The notes under the pieces were generated by a model that saw nothing but the letters and a program-made list of their open reading frames with translations, had not been told where the DNA came from and searched no databases. A program made the translations under genes and the position numbers. Shown one piece after another: positions 38,132-51,919 of a stretch of 64,000 nucleotides of DNA. Origin of the DNA: Eopsaltria australis (taxonomy: Eukaryota; Chordata; Aves; Passeriformes; Petroicidae); NCBI GenBank assembly GCA_034509425.1, contig JAVTVJ010000142.1, positions 1,246,501 through 1,310,500 of the forward strand, given 5' to 3'. Each line of letters begins with the position of its first letter. Within the stretch, counting starts at the first letter, position 1.

Positions 38132-41100
38132 TTGTGGACTTAATCTATGCTTCTGCAACTAAAGACCTTAATCTGGTAGTGACCAAACTACAGCTCTGGA
38201 ACCACAAGAAGAGGAACTGCTGGAGAAATGGTTGCCCATGTGTGTGTCAAGTTCAAAACATATTACATGTGTTATAGGATGCTGGGGCTGTTACCTGCAA
38301 GCTCGTTATCTCCCAAAGGCATAAAAATACATATATGCCATATGGATTCTAAATTCCTTTTTAAAATGGATTTTCATGCATGATTCACTACTGTATTACT
38401 TCTGGACTGTTGGTTGAGAAATAGCATGCATAATAATGTAACCTTATCTCTGATTTTATCAGAAATAAGGGTTCCTTTTTATTTTTTTGTTTAGATTTGT
38501 CAGACCATAAAACTGAAATGTTAGTGTTGCCTTTAACAATATATAATTAGTAACTGTTCATATTCAACAACATTATTTTTATTGGCTTGAGTTACACTGT
38601 GTTTTTTTCAAAAGTGTTCTGTGGACTGACTTTCTGTACTTTCTTTAAACTTCATTATCTTTTGGTATATTTTTCTATATTTTTAATCTCCTTTTATGTG
38701 ACTTTTTACTTTGATTTTTCTCTACTGAAGTGCACATGTTTAGTCATTTATTTAGATAACTTTTAATGGAAATTTTTGTTTTCATGAGGACACCTTAATA
38801 CTTTTAGATGAATTTTGTTTGCTTCTTTAGAAGTCCTTTTAAAGGTTGGCCTTCTCTTGTCCCCTTTAAAAATTATCCTCTGGGACATAGCTATGATGCT
38901 AGGAGGTGAACAGATTAGCAAAAAATGAAACACAAATAATCTGCAGCTATGTCAGGTAGCTTTGATTGCCTCTGTAAACTGTACTGGAGAGGAGTCTTCT
39001 CCATGACTCAAAGAGAGAGCTCAGGTACTGCAAAACTTGGCTTCATCTTGGAAATATAATTTTTGTATCTTAATGTTACAGATGGAAGCTGAAGCAGTGT
39101 AGAAGATGAGCATCTTGATGAGAGAGTAGCTTGATAAATTTTTGTCTACCTGTGGAACAGTTTGTTAAATTTTTATTACATTTTGCAAAACTTTTTGCTT
39201 TGTATTTTTTGCCTGTTGTGTCTCCATATCAGAGATACAAAATTACTGCCTCCTCTTTTGGATACTCGATGTTTAGCATAAGGGCCTGAATTTTTGTTCT
39301 GTAGACACGTTGCAAATCTTACATAGTTCTTACATAGGTATAATTCTTCGCATGAGCTTACTTCTTTCAGTTAATTTATTAGTCAAATTAATTTGTTATG
39401 TAGATGCTGCTTTATCCTTAATTGTTTACTAAAAGAACCCCTTGCAATAAAAAATGTTTAGTACTGATTGCTAAAAAATAAAAATATGACCTGTGTTTCA
39501 GGTATCAGACAAAAAAATTATCTTTCTGTAATAGTATTTGTCTATGCTGAGTAAATAAACAAATTATTTTTAATAGGTACATGCAGTTCTTCAATTTGGT
39601 AGCTGCTTTTGCCCACGCTACCCATGCCTTGTGATTCATTGAGGTCTAAAAAATTGCTCCCAGAACATCTGATATACTGTTTTTATCCAATTAAGTCAAT
39701 AATCACAAGGATTTGGAGTTCTCCATTAATACAAAATTGGTTGATATTAACCTGTCAGCTCAAGTGGATTAATAGCTGGATGTCATTAGCAGGTTGTGGA
39801 AATGCTCCTAATCCATTTTAGGATGAAGCCAGACAGGTTAGTTTAAATCATCTTAGCAGGGTTTCAATTAGCCTAAACCCATACTCTGTACCAGTATGAT
39901 GACATAAACATATGTCTTTTTAATCTATATTTACTTCAGCAGTTTCTTTCTCACATGCATTAGTCAGCACCTCTCTTTTGAGAATAAGTGCCCTCCTGTG
40001 TCTGCCTGCTGAACTGTTCCATACGCTCATATCTGCACCCACTGCAGTCAAGTTATCAAAATGTCATTATTAGTTCAAATTATTTCTAAAATTCTTTATA
40101 GGGATGGTATCGTAAAGTTTATATGAAATTGCATTTCAAAATATTAATTCATTATTTGAGCTAAATTTCCTTATTTACTAGGGGAAAACATATTAGATAC
40201 ATTCTGATCTCCCACAACACCATATGATCCACCCTGTAGTGATGTGACATGACCACACAGTTCACATGCTTTCACTCAGAAGGCAGAACTTCAGACAGCT
40301 CTTTTTGTTTGATCATGGATCTCCCCTTTAGGCTCATCTCCTTTTATGCCCACCACCACTCTTAACATACTTTTTCTCTGGTATTGCACAATGATTCACT
40401 CAGTCCTTAGCCTTGCCACCATTCCTTGCTGCAAGTGGGCCTGGGGTATTGCTGTTCTGCAGCTTCTCAACCACACACACCTCGAGTCACAGAAAGTGAA
40501 ATGGTCACCAAGGAGACACCTCAAGAAATAACTGAGGCTGAGTCCCAGCTGTCTTCTACACTATTACATATAAGCCAGGCACGAGAGGCTACTTTTTGCA
40601 AACCCTTCATCATTTGAGGCCCATCATTAAAAGACACTTAATTTTTAGTGTTTTTACAGTGTTCAGCATAAGACAACAAAATATCTAAAAACCCTAAATC
40701 ATTACAATAACACTCAAATTTCATAATAGTTGACTGTTTTAGAGCAGCAAGGATAGGTATGGAATGGATTCAGGAGAGGTATGGAAAGAGAGAAAGAATG
40801 ACCCAGTAATGTCAGTCTATTTCATGGACTGATACCAACAGTGGTCCTTAAATTACAACTTGTTGTTGCTAAGTTTCCGTCCTGCGGTGTGTTTTCTGTC
40901 CTTCTGGAAGGTGATTCCTTTGAATGAAAAAATGAATATTTTTGGATTATATGTATGTAAACAAAAATTTGGAACTATATCTGCCTTCAGGAAGAGGGAG
41001 GTTTTTTCACTGGTCATGGTTCTAGGAGCCACCCAAACACTGGTGGTTGTGTGGAAGTGGACAAGGTAAGGCTCCCTTCATTTTTCAGTCCAGATGGAAA

Positions 41101-44100
41101 TATATTATCTCAGCACCCACTGCAACCATGACCAGGTGATCCAAAACACAATGAAGCCTGATTCCTGAGAAGGAGGAATTCTGCAAGTGTCAGCCCTGCA
41201 AACGTCATCCATCTCATTTGGCCAGTGGGTAACAAGAGTGAAATTGTAAACCTTTATTAGCCCAACTTACTTTCACCAAGGGGAAATTCAAAATTCTTGT
41301 CCTTAGTAAAATATTTGTGCAACTGTATAAAGTTCTTTTCTGCTTCAACTCTTCAATTCTACTGTATCTTCCTTCCTCTTCTTTATTGTAACTGGAAATA
41401 AAGAATCAGTTGAAGAATCTTCATTATTTATTTTGATCTTGTATAATTTGAAAGAACAAAATTTTATTAATTTTAATAAGTTTTAACTTTCAAGTATAGA
41501 AAGGTTTGATTTGTTAAAAAAGAGAAAATACTAAAATGTGCTTATCAGTGTCTCTGTCTTACTGCATAGTTCTGCTGTACTTCCTTTGAATTAACAGATG
41601 GGATGACTTCCATAGTTACAATACAAAATTTCAGAGTGCAAGGCCTTGACACAATACACATTGTTTGAGATGCTGTTCATGTTTTGTATTCTATATCTTT
41701 TAGAATGTTCTCCCTTGGAGCACTGAGACAGAGCTTAGGGGATTTATAAAAGGACTTCTTAGAAGGGAAGTAAAGCAGTACATACAGTATTTTTAGGGTA
41801 GGGATTACTTTTTAGTTACTTCTGAGAAATATAACAAAGTCTAAACAAAAATAATTCTTCATGCTCACTAAGACAGAAACAAATTCAGAGTTAAGATGTT
41901 AGGTGCTTTTTTTCCATTAGTAGTACATCTGGATCTCTTAATCCAAATGACATTGCACTGAACATCACCTTTGTATTCTTTAAAGGTGTTTTGTTCTTTT
42001 GTTCTTTAAGGTTTTCAGTATAGAAGAATGCTATGGAAATTATGAAAAAGCCTGTCATGAAAATGAGTATACAGTTTATTTATTTAGATATTTTATTTAA
42101 TGTAAGAAATAGGATGTTTGCAATCTCTTGGCATGCAGTTAATGTTTATGGTAACATTGATGTGGCTGAGTTAAAAATACAAGAAAACAAAACTTTTACT
42201 ACGTCTTCTTAAGCAGTCTTCAAACAATGTGATATCTGTCAGTACTGAAGCATAGTTATGTTCCAAACAAGACCCAGCATGGTTTAGAGCACAGGTAATC
42301 TCTTTTCAGTCATTCCTGGCTCTGCGATAGGCCAACTTGACTCTGGACTTTGTTTACTGGGAACCACAAAGCGTAAAGACCAGGCTGCTGAGATATCCCT
42401 ATAGCTTTAGACTATGACAGCAGAGTTCAACTTAGATTCTTGGTTTGGACATTTGGCCAACATTACTGGAGCTGCTGGCAACAGTATGAGGCAAAGGAAT
42501 AAAGAGAGAAAGCAAGGAGTCAGTAATGAATCCCGGGGCTGCAGCAGAAACTAGTGCCATCAAGGTGTGATTGAAAAAGGTGGAGAAACACTACTGAAAC
42601 ACTACTATGCTACACATTTTATAAGTGCTTTAAAACATCTCCATTTCATACTGAAAAAAGTACATACATATTTGCAAGCATGTAAATTTTTAAGGATGAA
42701 CACACAACACACACACATAAACAGGAATATGTTGCTGTATAAACATTCATTTTGCCTTTAATGTCTAGAATAGCAGGTGAAATTACAGCAAGGGTTTTAT
42801 GTTAAATTCCCTGAAAAGTGTGCTGGTAGACATTTTTGAGAGGAAAACAAAGTAAAATGGATATTCTGAACTACTGCAGTTTGCCAAGCTGTTCAATTTT
42901 ATTCAGGACATCTTAGGAACGTATAAATAAAGACAAAGTGGCAAAATATCCAAGTGCTTGTCAGATTTAAGGAAACAACATACATTCCCCCCACCCCAGA
43001 AAGCAATTATTTAATTTAAGAATGCTTACTGGCATCAGTGTTGATTTTGCTGGTAGACAGTGAGTAAACAAGCCATAATGCTGTCTACAACATAAACTTT
43101 TAAGCCTAAAGTCTTAGCTTGCTGCTGTCAAATTCAAGGGCAAAGCTCCAGTTTACTTCACTGGAGCAGGGATGAAGTATGGGACTAAATAAAGTTCAAG
43201 CTAGCTTGAAATTTATTGCACACAGATTCATTTTTATTGTTGCAAATATTTCCTATATACCACTTTTCTCTACAAAAAGAGAAAAGTTTCTGAGCATCTG
43301 TTATTTAGTATTTGTACCTTACTCAGTGCAGCAGTTTTCATTTCTACCACCAACTCAATTTTTCAGAATTCATTTGAGCAGCTTTATTCTATTTGGTTTG
43401 ACACTATATTTTGGACTTTTAGCCCCAAATTTCAGATGTTTACAGTAAGTTATATGTAAGAAAAACAAAAGCTTTAAGAGTACTAGTTTCCCTTATAATG
43501 CCTACTAATCTACTTGACAGAATCCTTCTTTCCATGACAATTTACCTTATCTGTTTATTTTTTCTTCTAAACAAACATTTGTCGTGGAGCTTGTAAATTT
43601 TTTCCTCACCTTATGTATTTTACTATGTTGAACTAATAGTCTCTGAATTTCTTATATTTGTTAATTCCTGAATAGCTTTATATCCAGGGCTGGGTTGCTT
43701 TTGCAGTTACAGTTTTGTTTCTATTATCACCCACCCCAATTTTTGTCTTTTTTTTAGCTATACCTAAAAAAGAGTAATTTTTATAGCTTTAACTAGAAAT
43801 AAGAAGGTCCACATATAGCACGATCATAAGTACATGTCCTCAGGTGTTTATTCAGTTCCTATTTCTTTGTGTTCTGTTTTTCAGCTATTAACTGATCTTT
43901 TTCTTCCTGTAAACCCTCCCTTAGGAACTGTTTATTAAATTAGGAACCAATTTAAGAATCGCATTCAGTCTAATCACAGTACTTTAAAAAATGGTACTTT
44001 TTAGAAAACTTACTTTCAATTTTGGAAACTGTAGATTACCCATCATCTGGTTTCCTCAATGAAAGCCTAAAATGGGAGAATGACTTCCTTTTAACTTAAA

Positions 44101-46457
44101 AGCCTCATGAAATAGCAGAAAAAGTGGTGCTTGTTCCATTTACCTGAGAAACTAAATCCTTCACTTCTCACGAATCCAAAATGTTCATTAATATGCATGG
44201 AAATTTTTGATCTGTGAAAATTGCAGGACAAGCCCCGATATGCACCGCTATTTATAATACAGAATAAGAAGGTTAACTGAATGCCTTGTTCCCTATAAGA
44301 ATAAATAACTGACCCAGTATTTGTCACTCAGAAAGAGAAACAAAAGAGGTGTGTTACGGGCACTGTTATTTGTTCCTTAAAAAGGCCTAAAGTAATTTAA
44401 ACAAAAAGACACACGGGGGCTTTAGTATTGCTCTTTAACAATGCACAGAAAAGGAAAGAAATCAGGTTTAGAAGTGTCATGTCCCCCCTTTTTTTCCAAA
44501 ACTAAATGGTGTTCACTGATTTATATAACTAAATCATAGAGGGTCTGGGGAGTGAAACATTAACTAGAAATGAGACATCTAAAAATCTAGGAGATGGAAG
44601 ACAGCATAGCAAGTATTCATGTCATGGAAGAATAAGAATAGGCCACTGGACCAATCAGTTGATGAGTCCTTGAAATATGCCTTCACTTACACCTTCTGAG
44701 CTTAAGCAACGACGTGCTGCTTTTCTTCAGGGGAAAAAAAGACTGGAACAATACCTGCAGGATCCCTCACTTATTAGCACATGGTCAAGTCTAGACAAAG
44801 ATCAGCATACAATACATTGTGCAGGCAGGAGGATTGTTGTACAGCAGGATGTTTGCCTCATCTGGCTTAGTGAGACACTCTAGTTCTGACTTAGATGCTC
44901 AAAACACCCTTCTGAAGGACCTTCATTGACTAAATAAGGAGACAAGTCTTAGTTCGTGAGAAAAAGATATGGAAAAGGCAAAAATTAGTAACCATTTTAT
45001 TCCAAACCCTGTGTCTCACTTCACCTTTGGAGGTTTATTTTCCTTTCTTTCTTCACTGAAGCAGGAGGCAGTGTGAAACTCCCTCATTTTCCATGGCACA
45101 GGAAGTGTTTTTTGATGAGAGAGCAAGGTTATACAGACCAGCACATTCAAAGGATGAGAGTCCAGTTATTGCAAGTCTGCTTTCTTAACCAGGTTTGCAG
45201 GGGAAATATGACAGCTCTGCAAGATCTACTCTTCTATTTCCTACTAAAACTTGAATAAAACCTACTGCTGCAAGGCTATAGATGTAATGTAGACTACATA
45301 ATGGAAGCAGAGCTATTATAAAAGTAGTGTTTTTTCATTTTTATTTGATTTAGAATTTTGCCAGATTTTGGTTGACATACTAAATAATTTTCTCTGTGTT
45401 TGAATTTTCTTTTCTTTTCTTTTGAATGCCATTGAAAATGTAAGGAAAAAATGAATAGGCTTTTACATTGCTGATACTTAGATTGGTCAGTGTTTATGTG
45501 TCTGTTGTAGTAGACTAAGATTACATTATAGCTTAACTAATTTTAGAAAATGAAAGGGTAAGCAGATTTTTATTTTTAATAAAATAACTCAATATTTGGT
45601 ATGGTAAAATGTTCTTAAATAGTATGCATACATAAAGGAATTTAAGGTGAAGTGGCATTTAAACAAAGTCCAGTCCAGTCCAGAAGCATTATGCTTTCTT
45701 TATAAGGGTTTTGCATCCTGGAAACAAATGAATAACTATTAGAACACTTAGAAATGCCAAAAAAACATTGTTCTGCTTTTACAAAAACTTTTCCAAGCCA
45801 GTGCAACCCTGTACATTTTTATAAGACATTGCTTGAAATTTGCAGAAACCTACATTATTTCATGGTTATAATATCCTTCACAAATAACGCTTGTTTTAGA
45901 AGGGACAGAATATTTTAAAGTAGAATTTTACAATCTCCTAACAAATAATATATTTTTAATGATTTCAGATATGTACAATTTTCATCTGAAGTTTAGGGTT
46001 ATAGGCTTGTTTAGCTGTTTATATTTGCTATCAGAGAGACAAAAAATGTTAAATATATATCTGGGGCCTACTGCGTATTCATTTTGCTTTTGCCTCCATG
46101 ATCAGCTCTAATTAAATTAACCAGTCCTGGTCCGGGTACCACTAATACAAACTGAATAAAAATGAAATTGTTCAGAGACTATCAGTAGCTTAGAAGAATC
46201 ACAGATGGGCCTCCTTCTAGATACTGAAGCCTTGTAGAGTAGCAGCCACAATGCCTCATTCTGGAAGTCAACAATTTGGCTTTCTTTCATTAATCTGTTA
46301 GCTACCTCTTGGCTGGCCTGCAGAGATGCTGTGTATTTGGAAAATTTTAGCTTCAATGAGTGCCCATAAAACTTTCCATATCCTCAATTTTATTTCCTAC
46401 TTTATTTCAGGACCTAAACACCTTTAATATTCCTGCTGCACATGTTAGTTTTCTTCT

Positions 46458-46541
46458 GGGTCTCCTTCCCTCTTCACATAAAAAGTATTTAGATTACAGG
46501 GTCTCCTTTCTTCTTCACACAAAATTACTTAGCTCACAGGG
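46458..46541. repeat. Imperfect tandem duplication, period about 41 bp
   Basis: Two adjacent copies begin GGGTCTCCTTCCCTCTTCAC and GGGTCTCCTTTCTTCTTCAC and end ATTACA/CTCACA before the next GGG. They are clearly similar, with several substitutions and about one base of length difference. It looks like a local duplication. Confidence 0.75.
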
Positions 46542-48893
46542 TACTACATAAGGTCCAGGGGAGGTCAAGGCCAACTGTCAAGTAATGCGACTACAGTGAT
46601 GAAAGCAGTGTGAGCTAAACCAGCATTTTCTCATGGAAGAAGGACCACAGTTTTCCCTGCAGATGGTCCAAAAAGACAATATGAAGCCTAGCTTCTTTCC
46701 TAGCACTGACTTTACACAGATTTCAAAAGCAAAGGCCAGTGTATTAAAAAGGGGACTTGAGTTCCCAACAGCTGTTACCTCGTGACATACTCTCTGGTAA
46801 GGATAAAGCATATCTTTGTAGGACAGGTCTGGATTAAGGTATTATTTTCTCAGAGAGTTAAGAACTGTCAAAGTAGTCAAGCTCAACTGCAAGGTGCATT
46901 GCTGTTACTATTTTCCAAGTAGGTTAAATGACTTATATAAAGAAAATGAAAAGAACCAATCAACCAAACAAACAAACAGACAAAAACCCCACCAACCATG
47001 CAAAAACCTCAAACTAAACCCTAGAGAAAAAAGGCACTCTTCCAATAGGCAAGAGAATCAGAAAACAAATGTCCCATTCCTTACTACCATCCCAGAAGGA
47101 GCACACGATTCCTTTGACATGCAAACACCTGTGTAAAATAGAATAGTCCTACTACCCTGAACTGTCTGATAAATAACAATCTCATAGAAAATCACAGTTT
47201 GAATAATACTTTGGAAATCCCTACTTTTTTTTTAACTCACTGTTTTCTTGTAAGAAACAATATGTAAATGGCAAATATTCCTCAAATCAATGAGAAATTT
47301 CTAAAGAGCCTTCACAAGGCCCAGGAATCTGAAGTCTTGATTTGTCCTAAGACATTACAATTCTCTGTAACTGTAAACCTCAATTAATTCTGCCTAAACA
47401 TTTTTTTTTTAAAAAAGGAAGAGTGAGAGAGAACAAGGGTGAGATTAAGAAGAGAGTGTTCGGCAATTATACAGGAAACATCTTTTTTCCCCTTCAAACC
47501 ACATAAATTACTTGTCCTTTGGCATACACTTTTTCAAGTGTTATTTAATTAAAATAAATGAGAAACATTCAAATTAAATTTAGCATAACAAATTATATTA
47601 GCCTCATGATATGATAAGAACATATATTACTGTTTCCAACTCTTTTTCTGGTGGAATTATTCTGTTGTGTGAACATCATTCTTGCTCTTCATTTTAGGAA
47701 AGGGACTTATCTCATTGCTATTTAAATCCTTTTCAGATAAAAGAGAACATTGGGATAAACATATTTTATTATGCTGTCTCTATAACCAAATTTTACTACA
47801 CTGTGCTTTGTGAAGTGCATGCATGTAAGGCATTGTTAGATTTATAAGTTTGGAGAGATTTTGCATACTTTGATTGGTCACAATTAAAATATGTACATAT
47901 CTTCTGATCCTGGGAAACTGGGAGCTATGTTCATTGTAAGAATAAAAGAAGATAAACAACCCCTGGTTATTACAGAAGTAATTTATCTGGATTATAAATC
48001 AGATTTTTATTCATAAATATAGGACATGCTTTTGCAAAATAATTGTAAACTATTCTTATAGGTGCAGGGTTTTATTTCTTACACTTTCTTTGTCCCAGTA
48101 GATGAATATCAAACTTTCTTAGTGTACTTAAAAAAATAAAATGTAGCTGCTTAAAAAGATAAAAACTCATCAGATACAGAATTTAAGGTCACCTCAACAG
48201 AGTGTATTTTTAAACCCTGGCGTGCCAAATAAGTATTTCCTATTTATTTTTAATAAGTGTATATTCCTACATATATCAATAAAGAGGATTTTTCCTCCTT
48301 TTAGACCTTTATTGAAATCTGTCCTATGAAAAATGAATATATTAGTTTAGAAGGAGAAAGGAATCAATAGAATTATGTACTTTGACTTATCTACCTCCAA
48401 GAAGTCAGTTGGATGGAGGGAAAATATCATTATAGAATTCTTCAGTGTTTAAAATACGAGAGTTACTCGATAATGTGTATGACAGAAAAATTTCTGGTTT
48501 GGACTTAAATTTGACTTTTTAGAGCAGTATGAATTATATAGTATGCAAAACATGCCTAGAATCAGCAGATAAATTGCATATTATATGTTGGCAGAAGTTG
48601 ATTTGCACTCTCTAGTTATAACTTATATTTTAATATCTTCAAATATTTTAAGATTTCTAGATGCCCCACTGGGAGGTGGGTGCTTCCACAGGCTGAGATA
48701 CTAAGTCAGGAAAACTTTTTAAGGGGGGTTTAAAGATATCCTTTTTACCCCATGTCTATGTAGAAAATTAGGATGTTCAGTCCAGAAGAGTTAATTCAGC
48801 TGCCATCTAAAATTTAGGCAATGTTAGAAGCCTGAGTAAGAGCAAATGACTCCTAAGAAGTAACAGAGGCCCTCTAGGAGCCCTATTCTTATT

Positions 48894-48912
48894 AAAAAAA
48901 AAAAAAAAAAAA
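48894..48912 (+). repeat. A19 run with A/C-rich extension
   Basis: Nineteen A are followed to about 48980 by ACAAC/CCAAA-like A/C-rich sequence. It is probably a decayed microsatellite or retroposon tail; no parent sequence was recognised upstream. Confidence 0.8.
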
Positions 48913-50821
48913 CATACAACAAAACAGAAGCCATTAACCAACCAAAAAATCCCCAAACCCAAAGATAACCAAAAACCCTAAGAGCCTTGACACTCGACAA
49001 GAGTCAGGTAAGGGTTGTCTTTACTGTGCCAAAATGGAACATGAATTAGGCAAAAAGGATTTGGCCACTCTGGAAGCCCAAAACTACAGCTTTCGTTTAA
49101 TCCAGAAAGCATTTTAAATAGTTTCATGTCCATAGTAAAAAAATATGTTCAAGCACAATATGCAGAGCTATCCCTAATGGGAAACTGGAGAGATACATAG
49201 TAGTAAATTGAAATAATAAATAAAAGAATGAATATACCCTCTAGACCTACCAAAATTGTTAATATATTTCTTAAAATATAATTAGAAGAAAAAGAGTGAG
49301 TATCTACACGCAGCAGGAGCCTAGCTGGGATAGAGGAGAAAGCTGAACCTTTTATTTTCTCTCCAGGTATTTCAAAAGACAACTGGATCGTTTCAAATAC
49401 CAGTAGTGTAAGATAAGGTGAATTCCTTTATCTCAGAAATGCAATGCCTTTGAACATCTATATATCTGTTGAATAACGTATCCAAAATGGTAATTTTTCT
49501 GCTAATAAGAAATACCTGAGAGTTCATACATTATAAATCAATGTTTCAGCTGTTCCCTTTGTTTTCAAGAATGATTCTAAATATTGATGCTATGTCCCTG
49601 TGGATGTCCTGTATAAGAATTCAGTTATTTGAACAGGTTTACATCTGGGAAATTCAGGTTATTGTGGATCTGTTTTATTAATAGTTTTTGCATATTTTTT
49701 TTCCTTTTATTTCCAAGCTGACAGTCTAAATTTATAGAAAAGATGGTGAATTAAGATAATCACTACTGCTCTGTCTGTGAGAAGACTTAAAATCATCCTC
49801 CTTAAAGATTTGGTTTCTCACAGAAAAGAAAAAATAGGAAAACAAGGATTTAAAGCTGGAATTGTCCAAGATGACAAAGTGAGTAAAACGAGATGAGGAG
49901 GAATCCATAGGACTTGATTTGTAAACAAGCCGAGTATTCATTTGGACATACTATTTTTGAAATTGGTTAAGTCACAGGATTTTCCAAACAACACTGTTGA
50001 CCTTTTATCTTTCTTTGTGATTTTTGATGTTTTTGGCAAAAAATAAATTGCAGAGAAAATCTCCCTAGTGAGCAGACTTTAGTAATCAGGAGAGTGATCA
50101 AACTGTGCACAGCAAGAAAATACAGCATCCTAAAGTTCCGTCACAAAAATTTCAGGATCAATGCTAAATATACCTATACCATGAGATTTTTCTTTTTGGC
50201 AATACTGATTTTCTAAATATATTAGCTAAGCGAATTTCAATAACTTCTGAATATTTTAACCAGAATATTTGGGATTCCTTTGGAAACTATTTCTATGGCA
50301 TTATATTTACCTCCAAGATAAAAAAACAAGTGCACAAATCTTTATAGTGAGGCAAAGGATAGAGACAGAAAACTGTGATATTTGCTCAGGAAAAGATCAA
50401 TAATCACAAAAAAAATCCCTTCCTACTGAAATCTTCAAATAATATAAACATGCCAATCTATTTTTAACAAAAACTAAATATGTAGTTTCTGTTGTAGACC
50501 ATTATATCTAGCATATAGAATTATATACATATGTTAATGTAAATAATAGAAAATAGAATAAATATAAACATTAAAATAAACTGCAGTCAATAAAGTTCCT
50601 TGAAATTGTGATGTGTATTTTTGAGCCTGAAAATATTGATAAAACTACTTTGCCACATTTGATCTCAAACCTAAAAAAATCAGAAATAAGCCTATTCTGC
50701 ACAGTATTTTCTTAGTTTATGAGACAGGATTCCTAATCAACAAACCGTTTTCTGGTTTGTTTTTCATCATGCTACCACAAGTAGACAGTACCTTTAACAT
50801 TAGCACAGAAGACAATCATAG

Positions 50822-51919
50822 TGGGTTGACACTGTTTGGATGCTAGATACCCATGAAAGCCACTCTAGCACTTCCTTTCTCAGCTGGACAGAGAGGAAAA
50901 AATATAACAAAGATTCATTAATTGAGATAAAGACAGGGAGAGAAATCACTCACCAAATGCTATCAAGGACAAAACAGGCTCAATTTGGGGATATTAATTG
51001 AATTTATTACTAGCAAAATCAGAGCAGGATAATAAGTAAAATTAATCTTAAAAACACCCTTCCCCCACCGCTTCATCCTTCCCAAACTCTACCTACTTGT
51101 CCTTCAGCAGCATAGGGAGATGGAGAATGGGGGTTATGATCAGTTCACCACAAGTGGTTTCTGCTACTGCTCAGGGCAAAAGCCTTTCTCCTTCTCCAGT
51201 GAGGGGTTCTTCCCATAGGTGAGTCCTCCAGGAGCTTCTCCAACATGAGTCCATCCCATGGGCAACAGTTCTCCACAAACTGCTGCAATTTGGATCACTC
51301 TGCCATGGGGTGCAGTCCTTTAGGCACAGCCTGCTTGAGCGTGAGTCCCCCTGGAGGACCACAAGTCCTACCATGACACCTGCTCCAGTGTGGGCTCCTC
51401 TCTCCACAGGCCTGCAGGTCTTTGCCAGGAGCCTGCTCTGGAGCAGGTTTCCCCTGGCTTTACAACCTTCTCTTGGGCATCCATTTGTTCCAGTGTGGAT
51501 CTCCATGGGCTGAAGGTGGATCTCTGCATCCCCATGGTCCTCCATGGGCTGCAGGGGCACAGCTGCTTCACCACAGGCTGCAGGGGAATCTCAGCTCCAG
51601 TGCCTGGACACCTCCTCCTCCTCCTTCTCTGCAAGAGAAGACTTTGGTATCTGCAGAGCTGTTCCTCTCACATATTGTCACTCTGCTCTTCTCTGGCTGC
51701 AATTACATCTGCACAATAACTTCTGCCTTTTTCTTAGGTGGGTTATCAGGAAGTCATTATCACCATTCCTGGAAGACTTGGCCTTGACCAACAGCAAATC
51801 CATCCTGGAGCCATCTGGCATCGACTCTGCTGAACGTGGCAGAAGCTTCTGGCAGCTTCTCACAGAAGCCACCCCTGCAGCCCCCTGCTACCAAAACCTG
51901 GCCATGCAAACACTGTACA
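50822..51919. mobile_element. Endogenous retrovirus LTR, about 1.1 kb, probably solo
   Basis: The sequence starts TGGGTTGACACTGTTTGGAT and ends CATGCAAACACTGTACA (TG...CA ends). It passes through AGGGAGAGAAATCACTCACC, ACAAAACAGGCTCAATTTGG and several spaced CTCCAGTGTGGG / CCATGGGCTGCAGG units at about 51240-51600, then TCTTCTCTGGCTGCAATTAC. I know this arrangement as a repeated LTR family in songbird and related genomes. No gag, pol or env sequence was recognised on either side, so a solo LTR is likely. No convincing target-site duplication was found. The 109-153 codon open frames inside it come from the Cys/Trp-rich repeat units and are not genes. Orientation was not determined. Confidence 0.8.

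Larger units (their letters stand above)
29751..50821. other. Intergenic gene desert
   Basis: About 21 kb of AT-rich sequence has no recognised gene. Listed separately are a GT-rich block, a possible small CR1 tail, a hairpin, a tandem duplication and a poly-A run. Relatively GC-rich, non-repetitive patches at about 36530-36910, 39660-39900 and 42250-42560 stand out by eye and may be conserved regulatory sequence or old decayed repeats. Confidence 0.6.

Noticed and set aside
47180..47225. Possible CR1 terminal remnant (TCTCATAGAAAATCACAG)
   Set aside because: Similarity too short and imperfect to separate from chance.
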